Below are positions 7,714-14,976 of a stretch of 64,000 nt of DNA, piece by piece. Where the stretch lies: contig NZ_CP060394.1 in NCBI RefSeq assembly GCF_014274465.1, forward strand, positions 310,001 to 374,000, given 5' to 3'. Each line of letters starts with the position of its first letter. Within the stretch, counting starts at the first letter, position 1. A model generated the notes under the pieces. The model was given only the letters and a program-made list of their open reading frames with translations. It made no database searches and was not told the DNA's origin. The position numbers and the translations under genes were made by a program. The DNA comes from Alloacidobacterium dinghuense. Lineage in GTDB: Bacteria; Acidobacteriota; Terriglobia; Terriglobales; Acidobacteriaceae.

Positions 7714-9135
7714 TTAGGCGTTGGGGTTCTCGTGGTAGTGCATATCCCAGCCGAGGTAGCGCGTCGATGCTTCGTAGACTGGGCTGGCTACGGTTGAGAA
7801 ATTGGCGGCTACGTGGTGCTCGAATCCGCGTTCGCAGATGAAGCGAAGTAACTTCTGCATCTTCGGGATGTGGACTACGCCTGCGCCGCCGAAGGTTTCC
7901 AGCGGATCGCTGGTGAATTCGCCTTCGCCAACGTAGCTGCGGATTTTGCCGTTGAAGTCGTCGGTGGAGAAGCGGAGATAGCTCATGGCTCCCGCTTTGA
8001 CGCGGCCTACGCAGGTGCCGAAGGTGTTTTCTTTGCCGACCGTGCCGGCGATAATTTCCTGGTAGTCCATCTTGACGTCGGCGAAGAAGTGCTTGGGCAG
8101 GTTGGAGCAGTGGAAGCAGACGGCCTTGTCGGGGTCGTCGCCATAGTTGTTGTTCCAGTCGAGCAAGGCACTGGGTGTTTCTGACGCGAGAGCGAGGCCG
8201 TACATGCTGAGCACGCCGACGACGTCGGTTTCGCAGGCGCTGGAGAAGAGGTTCTCGCTCATCATGCTCATGACGGTGCATGGGACGACGCCGAAGTATT
8301 CTTCGAGCGAGGTCCAGCACTGGATGGCGCTGATGGTGCAGTAGGTTTCCTTCATCCAACCGTCGATGACCGCGCCTAGCTTGGCCATCTTCATCAAGGC
8401 TGCCTCAGGGATTCCACTGGTAGACACGTAGGACTTGATGGCGGCTAGTTTGGATTGTGCTGTGTCGTCGGTGTCCTTCATGCGGGCGATGCGGCCCATG
8501 ACTTCTGAAAGATCAAGTGTTTCGACGGAGATGCCGTTGAGTTCGAGAAGCTTTTCGCTGTAGCGGACGGTATTGAAAGCCGCAGGGCGAGCGCCGATGG
8601 CGCCGATGCGAAGGTTCTTGAAGCCGTTGACGACTCGGCAGACTGCCGCGAACCAGGCGAGATCTTTTTTGAAGGCGTCGGAGCTGGGCGAGACGGTGTG
8701 GAGCGCGGTGAGCGAGTAGGGGATGCCGTACTGCATGAGGTTGTTGCAGGCAGACATCTTGCCGCAGAAGCTGTCGCGGCGGTTGGCGATCTTCATGATG
8801 TCGGCACGATCGGGCGTGGCCTGCACGAGCACAGGGACTTTGAGCGTGGAGAGGCGAATAGCGTCGACGATGGCGCGCTCTTCGCCGAAGTTGGGCAGGG
8901 TGACGATGATGCCGTCGATCTCTTCGCGATGCTGCTTGAAGAGCTCGGCGCAGTGGCGGGCGTCGTCGGGGGTCTGGACGGCTCCGTGCTGCGTCTGCTC
9001 GGGCGTGAGCACGATGCTTTTGTAGCCGGCGGCGTCGAGTACCTTGGTCATCTCTTCGCGGCCTTCTTTCGCGAGGTGGTGCGGGAAGAATCCGCGGCTG
9101 CCGACAATGACTGCGAATGTGAGTTGCTTTTTCAT
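7714..9135 (-). CDS. L-fucose/L-arabinose isomerase superfamily protein; likely the arabinose isomerase of this operon
   Basis: 473 residues. The start resembles fucose/arabinose isomerase-fold proteins (beta strand, then G-S-R-G-F-F-P), with a Rossmann-like N-terminal half (G-I-I-V-T-L-P-N-F-G-E-E), a central S-A-C-N-N segment, and a C-terminal half with likely metal ligands in G-x-x-x-D-G-W-M-K-E-T and E-H-H-V-A-A-N near the end. It lacks the hallmarks of classical AraA (about 500 residues, W-F-V-x-G-S-Q-x-L-Y-G near the start). Because ribulokinase, AraD and a sugar symporter share the unit and no AraA is present, I infer it converts L-arabinose to L-ribulose: a non-orthologous replacement. 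Another aldose/ketose pair remains possible. Confidence 0.8.
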   Translation of the reverse strand: MKKQLTFAVIVGSRGFFPHHLAKEGREEMTKVLDAAGYKSIVLTPEQTQHGAVQTPDDARHCAELFKQHREEIDGIIVTLPNFGEERAIVDAIRLSTLKVPVLVQATPDRADIMKIANRRDSFCGKMSACNNLMQYGIPYSLTALHTVSPSSDAFKKDLAWFAAVCRVVNGFKNLRIGAIGARPAAFNTVRYSEKLLELNGISVETLDLSEVMGRIARMKDTDDTAQSKLAAIKSYVSTSGIPEAALMKMAKLGAVIDGWMKETYCTISAIQCWTSLEEYFGVVPCTVMSMMSENLFSSACETDVVGVLSMYGLALASETPSALLDWNNNYGDDPDKAVCFHCSNLPKHFFADVKMDYQEIIAGTVGKENTFGTCVGRVKAGAMSYLRFSTDDFNGKIRSYVGEGEFTSDPLETFGGAGVVHIPKMQKLLRFICERGFEHHVAANFSTVASPVYEASTRYLGWDMHYHENPNA

Positions 9136-9162
9136 CTGGTGGGTCCTTTGGAATTTCCCTCA

Positions 9163-9235
9163 GGGGCTACAGCCCTTTATTGCATGTCTTAAATTTGTGG
9201 TCTCCACCCTTTGCTTCGCAAAGGATGGGGCACCC
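9163..9235. repeat. GGGGCTACAGCCC hairpin and GGGGCACCC-tailed palindrome (copy 3)
   Basis: Two elements just upstream of the isomerase gene. GGGCT/AGCCC (9164-9168 / 9171-9175) resembles the hairpin at 7452. CCTTTGC (9208-9214) / GCAAAGG (9218-9224) with outer CCA/TGG pairing is followed by ATGGGGCACCC ending at 9235, the same tail as copies 1, 2 and 4. Confidence 0.75.
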
Positions 9236-9249
9236 GATATCCTGCCAAG

Positions 9250-9277
9250 CCCACATCTTTTCAAGATGTGGGCACCC
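9250..9277. repeat. Palindromic intergenic repeat, GATGTGGG-CACCC type (copy 4)
   Basis: Perfect 10-bp arms CCCACATCTT (9250-9259) and AAGATGTGGG (9263-9272), 3-base loop, tail CACCC. Nearly the same sequence as copy 1 (7522-7550), on the opposite side of the isomerase gene. Confidence 0.8.
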
Positions 9278-9282
9278 AGACA

Positions 9283-9495
9283 TTACCTTCTTACGCGCGG
9301 CCAGAAGCGGATTGTGTAGACCAGCCCAGCGATTGCCATCATGCCGCCCCACCATATCGAGGGGTGCAGGTTGAATAAGACAGGCGGATGCGCGGGAGGG
9401 TTTGCCAACTCCCAGAAACCTATTGCTGTGATGATGACGCCGTAGATGAGGAAGAGGACGCCGGCGAAAAACCAGATCGACATTGATTCGCGCAT
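9283..9495 (-). CDS. Small two-helix membrane protein next to symporter
   Basis: 70 residues with two predicted membrane helices (about 6-28 and 45-62) joined by a Pro-rich loop (ANPPAHPP) and a basic C-terminus. I do not recognise a family. It starts 9 bases after the symporter stop, so it is translated from the same message. The arrangement suggests an accessory or stabilising subunit of the sodium symporter, but that is inference from position only. Confidence 0.65.
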   Translation of the reverse strand: MRESMSIWFFAGVLFLIYGVIITAIGFWELANPPAHPPVLFNLHPSIWWGGMMAIAGLVYTIRFWPRVRR

Positions 9496-9504
9496 TTTTC
9501 TCTC

Positions 9505-11244
9505 CTACCAGAAGATTACGTTGAGAACGACGAAGAGGACGGCGATGATTCCGGCCCAGATGATGGGTTTCTGGAACCAATGGTCATCGTGTTCTTCGGG
9601 AATTTTCGATGCGCCGTAGACGAGGCCTTCGAGCTCAGCTTCGGGCTTGGGCTTGGTCATGAGGCTGACCACGATGGTGACGATGACGCAGACGAGCCAT
9701 GACCACAGAGCTCGGTACATGTCTTCGGCCATGGTTTTGGCGTCGGCAGAGAGCGCGACGTAGCGCAGCGCCGAGGGGTCGTTGTGCACCCATGCCCAGA
9801 GGCCGATGGCGGTGAGGGTTCCGGCGAGCAAGCCCCAGAATCCAGCTGCCCTGGTGGCGCGCTTCCAGAGCATGCCGAGAATGACGGTTCCGAAGAGCGG
9901 CGCGATAAAAAAGCTGAAGAGCGCCTGCACGTAATCCATGATGCTGGCTGCGTGCTGAACGAGATACGCGGTGCCGACGGAGATGAGCACGCCGATGAAG
10001 GTGCACCAGCGGCCCATCGCGACATAGTGCTGGTCGGTGGCTTTCTTGTTCAGGAATGCGCCGTAGATGTCGTAAGTCCAGACGGTGGAGAAGGCACTGA
10101 CGTTGCCTGCCATTCCGGACATGAAGCCGGCGATGAGCGCGGTGACGCCGAGGCCGAGGAGTCCGGGACTGCAATAGCGGACGAGCATCAGGGGAAGGAC
10201 TTCGTTGTAACTATGCTGGCCGGTGGCGGCTGCCTCCGGCGCTCCGACGAGATGGAAGGGCAGCACGGAGAGCGCGAGCAGGCCGGGAAGGATGACGATG
10301 AACGGGACGGCCATCTTGAATCCTGCGCCGATGATGGGGGCCATGCGCGCAGCGCGCAGGTTGTGCGCGGAGAGTACACGCTGGACTACCAGAAAATCCG
10401 TAGTCCAGTAGCCGAAGCTGATGACCATGCCGAGGCCGAAGACGATGCCGGTCCAGTGGATGCCCATTGGGTTGTCGTGAAAGTGGCCGAGGGTGCTCCA
10501 GAGATGGACGTAGTCGTTGCGACCGAGGTTGGTGAGGATTTGCTGGCGGAGGTTCGTCCAGCCGCCGACTTCGATGAGTCCCAGGATGGGAACGAGCAAT
10601 GCGCCGAGCCAGATCAAAAGAAATTGCAGGACTTCGTTGAAGATTGCCGATCGCAGGCCGCCGAGGGCGACGTAGAGGGCGACGGTAATGGATGAAACCC
10701 AGATGCTGAAATTGAGGTTCCAGCCGAGGACGACCTTCATGACGATGGCCATCGAGTACATGTTGATGCCGCTCATGAGGACGGTCATGAATGCGAAGCT
10801 GACGGCGGAGAGTGCGCGGGCTCCATCACCGTAGCGGAGGTGCAGGTAGCCGGGGACCGAGTGGGTTTTCGAGATGTAGTAGAAGGGCATCATGACGATG
10901 CCGAGGAAGAGCATGGCGGGGATCGCGCCAATCCAATACCAGTGCGTGGCGAGGATGCCGTACTGGTATGCGGAGCCGGCCCAGCCCATCAGTTCGAGCG
11001 ATCCGAGGTTGGCGGAGACGAAGCTGAGGCCGGCGATCCAGGCGGTCATTTCGCGGCCGGCCATAAAGAACTCTTCGCTGGTGTTGGTTGAGCCCTTCAG
11101 GTAGAAGCCGATGAAGATGACGATGGCGAAGTAAACGGCGATGACGAGTATGTCGACACCGTTGAGATGGGCGAGTGATTTGCCTTGAAAAAAAGCCAGA
11201 GCCTGGGGATGGCTGAAAAGGCGGTGGGCGTATTGAAAGGGCAT
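9505..11244 (-). CDS. Sodium:solute symporter (SSS family), probable L-arabinose uptake
   Basis: 579 residues with about 13-14 hydrophobic helices, an inner-membrane transporter of the SglT/SSS fold. Features: the first core helix with V-Y-F-A-I-V-I-F-I-G-F, the G-S-T-N-T-S-E-E-F-F-x-A-G-R-x-M loop typical of SSS proteins, and A-N-L-G-S-L-E-L-M-G in the second helix near the sodium and substrate sites. It couples inward sodium flow to uptake of a small solute; between AraD and the isomerase/kinase genes the solute is most likely L-arabinose. The N-terminus before residue 28 is hydrophilic and variable. Second gene of the araD-led operon. Confidence 0.9.
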   Translation of the reverse strand: MPFQYAHRLFSHPQALAFFQGKSLAHLNGVDILVIAVYFAIVIFIGFYLKGSTNTSEEFFMAGREMTAWIAGLSFVSANLGSLELMGWAGSAYQYGILATHWYWIGAIPAMLFLGIVMMPFYYISKTHSVPGYLHLRYGDGARALSAVSFAFMTVLMSGINMYSMAIVMKVVLGWNLNFSIWVSSITVALYVALGGLRSAIFNEVLQFLLIWLGALLVPILGLIEVGGWTNLRQQILTNLGRNDYVHLWSTLGHFHDNPMGIHWTGIVFGLGMVISFGYWTTDFLVVQRVLSAHNLRAARMAPIIGAGFKMAVPFIVILPGLLALSVLPFHLVGAPEAAATGQHSYNEVLPLMLVRYCSPGLLGLGVTALIAGFMSGMAGNVSAFSTVWTYDIYGAFLNKKATDQHYVAMGRWCTFIGVLISVGTAYLVQHAASIMDYVQALFSFFIAPLFGTVILGMLWKRATRAAGFWGLLAGTLTAIGLWAWVHNDPSALRYVALSADAKTMAEDMYRALWSWLVCVIVTIVVSLMTKPKPEAELEGLVYGASKIPEEHDDHWFQKPIIWAGIIAVLFVVLNVIFW

Positions 11245-11325
11245 GCTCTTAATTGCCTCGGTTATTGTGACTGTCCTTGTTCATAGGCACTTGCATAAGT
11301 CTCGAATCGAACTGGGGGAAAGCTC

Positions 11326-12018
11326 TCAACCTTTTTGTCCGTAGGTTGCATGGGCGCCGTGTTTGCGGAAGTAATGGCGATCCAGCAGGGCCTGGGACAC
11401 TCCTTTGCATTCTGGGTTGAGTGCTGTTGTGTAGAAAGCCATGCGAGCGACTGCCTCAAGCACTACCGCGTTGTGTGCAGCGTCCGCTGGTGTCCTTCCC
11501 CAGCAAAAGGGAGCGTGGCCAGCGACGAGTACTGCGGGTACTGCTTCAGGGTCGAGGTCGCGAAAGCGCCGAACGATGGCGAGGCCGGTGTTGTGCACGT
11601 AGTCGCCATTGATGTCGTCTGCGGTGATTTCGTCGGTTACGGGAACCGGACCATAGAAGTAGTCGGCGTGTGTGGTGCCGTAGGCTGGGATGCTCCGTCC
11701 AGCCTGTGCCCAGGCGGTGGCATATTCAGAGTGCGTGTGTACAACGGCTCCGATTTTGGGGAATTCGCGGTAGAGCAACAGGTGCGTGGCGAGATCGGAT
11801 GAGGGACGTAAATCGCCTTCAACGATTTTGCCATCGAGGTCTGTAATCACCATGTGCCCGGCGTGCATTGATTCGTACGGAACCCCGCTTGGCTTAATGG
11901 CAACGAGGCCTGTCTGGCGATCGATGCCGCTGACGTTTCCAAAGGTGTAGAGAACGAGGCCGCGACGAACCAACTCAAGGTTGGCTTCAAGAACTTGTGC
12001 GCGGAGATCGTCTAGCAT
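11326..12018 (-). CDS. araD: L-ribulose-5-phosphate 4-epimerase
   Basis: 230 residues from the ATG at 12018, which has GAGGA seven bases upstream; the frame also extends 13 residues further but without such a site. Class II aldolase/epimerase fold, zinc-dependent and cytoplasmic: converts L-ribulose 5-phosphate to D-xylulose 5-phosphate. The zinc-binding H-T-H is at 94-96, preceded by S-S-D-L-A-T-H, with a third His in V-A-G-H-A-P-F. G-N-V-S-G near residue 27 is the phosphate-binding loop. It is the first gene of the leftward arabinose operon; the control region to its right (12019-12190) holds a LacI-type operator motif and is shared with the regulator gene. Confidence 0.93.
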   Translation of the reverse strand: MLDDLRAQVLEANLELVRRGLVLYTFGNVSGIDRQTGLVAIKPSGVPYESMHAGHMVITDLDGKIVEGDLRPSSDLATHLLLYREFPKIGAVVHTHSEYATAWAQAGRSIPAYGTTHADYFYGPVPVTDEITADDINGDYVHNTGLAIVRRFRDLDPEAVPAVLVAGHAPFCWGRTPADAAHNAVVLEAVARMAFYTTALNPECKGVSQALLDRHYFRKHGAHATYGQKG

Positions 12019-12117
12019 GGTATTTGTCCTCGTGCAGAAAACAGCTGCAGTGGTCATCTTACTAAAGCGATTTATGAAATGCTCTTACCAGATTTTTCTC
12101 AGGTAAATGGATTTTCT

Positions 12118-12131
12118 GGCAAACGTTTACT
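12118..12131. promoter_or_regulatory. LacI-family operator-like motif between araD and lacI-type gene
   Basis: GGCAAACGTTTACT, centred on the palindrome AAACGTTT. It matches the better palindrome GGTAAATGTTTACC (45064-45077) at 11 of 14 positions. Its place in the divergent araD/regulator region fits autoregulation plus control of the arabinose operon. Related motifs occur near the GH51 and TonB genes. Confidence 0.6.
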
Positions 12132-12190
12132 AGCGCTTTGACCTTATGCAATTTACACTTGCCAAGTCAAGCGGAAGATCGCTTTTATCA

Positions 12191-13285
12191 ATGATCAAGA
12201 AAAGACCCAGAAAGACGAAGAGTGAGAAGAAGCGGCTGGACATTCGCGATGTAGCGAAATACGCGCGTGTCTCCATTGCCACCGTTTCACGCACTATCAA
12301 CCGTGTACCGACCGTAGATAAAGAGCTTACCAAGCGCGTTTGGAAAGCGATCGAAGAACTGAACTACTTCCCGAACACGCAGGCGCGCGCACTCGTTTCT
12401 GGACGAAGCCGGCTATTTGGTTTGCTCATCTCAGAAATCACGAATCCCTTTTTCCCCGAGCTGATTCAAGGGTTCGAGGACATTGCCATTGAGAATAATT
12501 ACGAGATTCTGATCGGGTCGACGAACTACGATCCGGAGCGCATGGAGATTTGCGTTCGGCGCATGATTGAGCGAAATGTGGAAGGCGTGGCCGTGATGAC
12601 CTTTGGCATCGAAGAGCCGCTGCTTGACGAGCTGGTTTCCCGCAATATCCCCATGGTGTTTGTGGACGCCGCGCCGCCAAGCGAAAATGTCAGCACGCTT
12701 GCGGTGGACTATCTCCATGGGATTCGCGAGGGGGTGCAGCATCTGGGGGCGCTGGGGCACCGCAAGCTGGGGTTTATCAGCGGACCGATGCACCAGAGAA
12801 GCTGCCAGCTTCGCAAAGAGGCATTTCTGAGTTCGGCCGCGGAGATCGGCGTGCGGCCTGCTCCGGAGTGGCTGGTGGAAGGTGACCATACGCTCGAAGG
12901 CGGGATGCAAGCGATGGAGCAGATTTTGAATAGCAAAGACTTGCCGACGGCGATGATGTGTTCGAACGATATGACAGCGATTGGCGCGCTACGTGTGCTG
13001 GCCAGCAAGGGTTTGCGCGTTCCTGATGACATTTCGGTCATCGGCTTTGACGATATTCACCTTGCCGAGTTTGTTTATCCTCCGCTGACCACGGTACGAA
13101 TGGCGCGGAATGACCTGGCCAGGGCGGCGTTTGGTGCGCTGCGTTCGCATGTGGAGCCCACGCACAGCCATGCGAAGAAGTCGTGGCACATTCAGACGAA
13201 GCTTACGGTGCGGCAATCGACCGGCTATCCTCCGGGGACGGCTATGAAGAAGGCGAAGATGCGCAAGGTGGCGGAGATGGAGTAG
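12191..13285 (+). CDS. LacI-family transcriptional regulator, probable arabinose regulator
   Basis: 364 residues from the ATG at 12191; an in-frame ATG at 12146 would give 379. A basic tail is followed by the LacI helix-turn-helix (L-D-I-R-D-V-A-K-Y-A-R-V-S-I-A-T-V-S-R) and hinge (residues about 17-75), then a periplasmic-binding-protein-like sensor domain starting at L-F-G-L-L-I-S-E-I-T-N-P-F-F. D-D-I-S-V-I-G-F-D-D and P-P-L-T-T-V are typical of the C-terminal half. Such proteins repress genes until a sugar binds. It is divergent from the arabinose operon and has an operator-like palindrome between, so it most likely responds to L-arabinose or a derivative. The short C-terminal tail rich in Lys and Met is unusual. 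Confidence 0.9.
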   Translation: MIKKRPRKTKSEKKRLDIRDVAKYARVSIATVSRTINRVPTVDKELTKRVWKAIEELNYFPNTQARALVSGRSRLFGLLISEITNPFFPELIQGFEDIAIENNYEILIGSTNYDPERMEICVRRMIERNVEGVAVMTFGIEEPLLDELVSRNIPMVFVDAAPPSENVSTLAVDYLHGIREGVQHLGALGHRKLGFISGPMHQRSCQLRKEAFLSSAAEIGVRPAPEWLVEGDHTLEGGMQAMEQILNSKDLPTAMMCSNDMTAIGALRVLASKGLRVPDDISVIGFDDIHLAEFVYPPLTTVRMARNDLARAAFGALRSHVEPTHSHAKKSWHIQTKLTVRQSTGYPPGTAMKKAKMRKVAEME

Positions 13286-13310
13286 TTGGAGAGGTGCGAA
13301 AAAGTTCCCG

Positions 13311-13331
13311 GCGGCTAAAGCCCGCACTTAT
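13311..13331. repeat. GGCTAAAGCCCGCAC element
   Basis: CGGCTAAAGCCCGCACTTATT just after the LacI-type gene: a short GGCT..AGCC hairpin related to the decayed copy at 7491-7510. A hairpin here could also act as a transcript end, but there is no T run. Confidence 0.5.
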
Positions 13332-13557
13332 TTTGTGGCTCCCTTATGGCACGGCTTCGGCACTCTATCGGGTCAGTTATTTGCTGAGATTATCCTGCGA
13401 TGGTGTCTTCCTTTCTTCGTTGCCAGCAGACGAGGGTGACGTGCAGGAAAGGGCGTATTCAGAAATTGCTGAGAGCGCGTGGGAGGCGTCTCCGTAATTG
13501 CGCCTACCGGAGCCTCCAAAGAAAACGAAGAAAAATAGGTGGTCAGCAGCACGAGGA

Positions 13558-13892
13558 CTACCTGGGGTGGGCAGGGTCGTCGGGGAATAGAAACGCCTCC
13601 GCATCCGGCAAAATTCTCGCGAAGAAATGCCAGATTGCAACTGCGAAAGGGATTCCGAGGACGAATGCGATGACCCAGGGAGAGACATTGCTGTGGTCAC
13701 CATGTCAGCGTGCGTGGTGAATGTACGCATCGGCACATAGGAAAGAAAATTGCCGACGCCCATCACGCAAAGCCAGAAGAAGAACATTGCCAGGCGCGCA
13801 TATTCTTTCGCTTTGCCTTTGTATAAAGCAGGCGGCTGACGATGTACGAATTCCTTTGTCGATGAGAACTCTTTCGAAGGGACTGGCTCGCC
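13558..13892 (-). pseudogene. Frameshifted small membrane protein
   Basis: Two overlapping minus-strand frames together spell one plausible protein. The upstream frame gives a hydrophilic start and a helix containing LAMFFFWLCVMGVGNFLSYV, then P-M-R-T-F-T-T-H-A-D-M. At about 13697-13703 the sense shifts by one base and the second frame continues D-H-S-N-V-S-P-W-V-I-A-F-V-L-G with a helix ending W-H-F-F-A-R-I-L-P, stopping at 13558. Adding one G at ATGGTGAC would restore a single frame. No start codon is seen after the in-frame stop at 13893-13895. It could be a true relic or a sequencing error; the family is unknown to me, though the two-helix pattern is protein-like. The rest of 13286-13557 holds only the repeat at 13311. 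Confidence 0.55.
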
Positions 13893-13919
13893 TTAATCGT
13901 ATTTACTGGCGACCTAAGA

Positions 13920-14834
13920 TCAGCGAGTTTTTGTATTCGTCGGAACGGGCATCGGTCGTGCGCGGCCTGTGGCGATTTCGAGAAATGCGTGCGCCGCGCG
14001 CGTGAGTGTTTTATCTTTGCGAAAAACGAGAGCCAGCTCGCGACTTAGGCGAACGCCTTCCACTTTGAGGGTTTTCAGAAGGCCATTGCGCTCGTCATCG
14101 CGAATGTTGGAACGCGGCAAGAAGCCCATTCCCAGGCCTGCACCGATGAGGCGCTTGAGGAGTTCGCTGGAGTCGACTTCCATGGCGATGCGCGGCTGCA
14201 CCTCGTTGCTGCGGAAGGTGTCGTCAATCTGCTCCCGCTGTCGCCCGTGCTTGGGTAATAAAAGAGGATATTGCAAGATCTCTGAGAATTTGACCTGGTC
14301 ACGGGTTGCCAGAGGATGTGTCTTGGGGACGACCAGAACCAGGTCATCCTTGTGAATGATGTCCACGGTAAGGCGGACATCTTTTACCGGAAGAGAGACG
14401 ATGCCGAAGTCGACTTCGCGGTTGAGAACGGCCTCAAGCGATCGTGCACGGTCCGCACGGACGATAGAGAGATTAACGCGGGTGTACTGCTTCTTGAATT
14501 GGGCGAAGACCGACGGCAGGACGTATAGGCTGGTGGCCTCGTTGGCGCTCACGGAGATTTCTCCGCGCGGTGAACGATGTAGTTCACCAATAGCAACCAT
14601 TATGTGGCTGTGGACCTGCAGGCAGTGCTCGGCAAATGGTTCGAAGAGACGCCCGGCGGCAGTGAAGGTAACCTTGCCGCCGTCGCGATCGAAGAGTCGA
14701 GCGCCAGCCTCGTTTTCGAGGGAGCGTATCTGCGCTGAAATGGCTGGCTGGGTGACGCCCAGTTTCTCAGCGGCGCGGGAAAAGCTTTTTAATCTGCTTA
14801 CTTCCAGGAAAGTTCTGAGCTGCTCGAAATCCAT
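13920..14834 (-). CDS. LysR-family transcriptional regulator
   Basis: 304 residues. N-terminal winged helix-turn-helix (1-60) with F-S-R-A-A-E-K-L-G-V-T-Q-P-A-I-S and the L-E-x-E-x-G-x-x-L-F-x-R segment that defines the family, followed by the two-lobed effector-binding domain (about 90-290) with G-A-G-L-G-M-G-F-L-P. LysR proteins often control a divergent neighbour, but here the next intact gene to the right is on the same strand 142 bases away and the left side holds a pseudogene, so its target is not evident. The C-terminal tail (PMPVPTNTKTR) is variable. Confidence 0.92.
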   Translation of the reverse strand: MDFEQLRTFLEVSRLKSFSRAAEKLGVTQPAISAQIRSLENEAGARLFDRDGGKVTFTAAGRLFEPFAEHCLQVHSHIMVAIGELHRSPRGEISVSANEATSLYVLPSVFAQFKKQYTRVNLSIVRADRARSLEAVLNREVDFGIVSLPVKDVRLTVDIIHKDDLVLVVPKTHPLATRDQVKFSEILQYPLLLPKHGRQREQIDDTFRSNEVQPRIAMEVDSSELLKRLIGAGLGMGFLPRSNIRDDERNGLLKTLKVEGVRLSRELALVFRKDKTLTRAAHAFLEIATGRARPMPVPTNTKTR

Positions 14835-14976
14835 TTAAGAATGAGTCCCCACGTGGTGTTTGGGTTGGGGTTGCGATTGAGGTTGTTTATAGTGCTTATA
14901 TCCCGAAGCCAATGGAAATGCCAGCATAAAGAACTTTTGTAAGCAGGCGAAGCTATGTTCCGTGCGAGTTCTGCGC

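Noticed and set aside
9784-10695. 303-codon plus-strand frame across the symporter gene
   Set aside because: Asp/Glu/Gly-rich antisense shadow of a membrane-protein gene, with no motif.
13377-13787. 136-codon minus-strand frame as a single intact gene
   Set aside because: Its second half is protein-unlike, while the alternative frame from about 13700 down to 13558 reads as a membrane protein; treated as a frameshifted gene.
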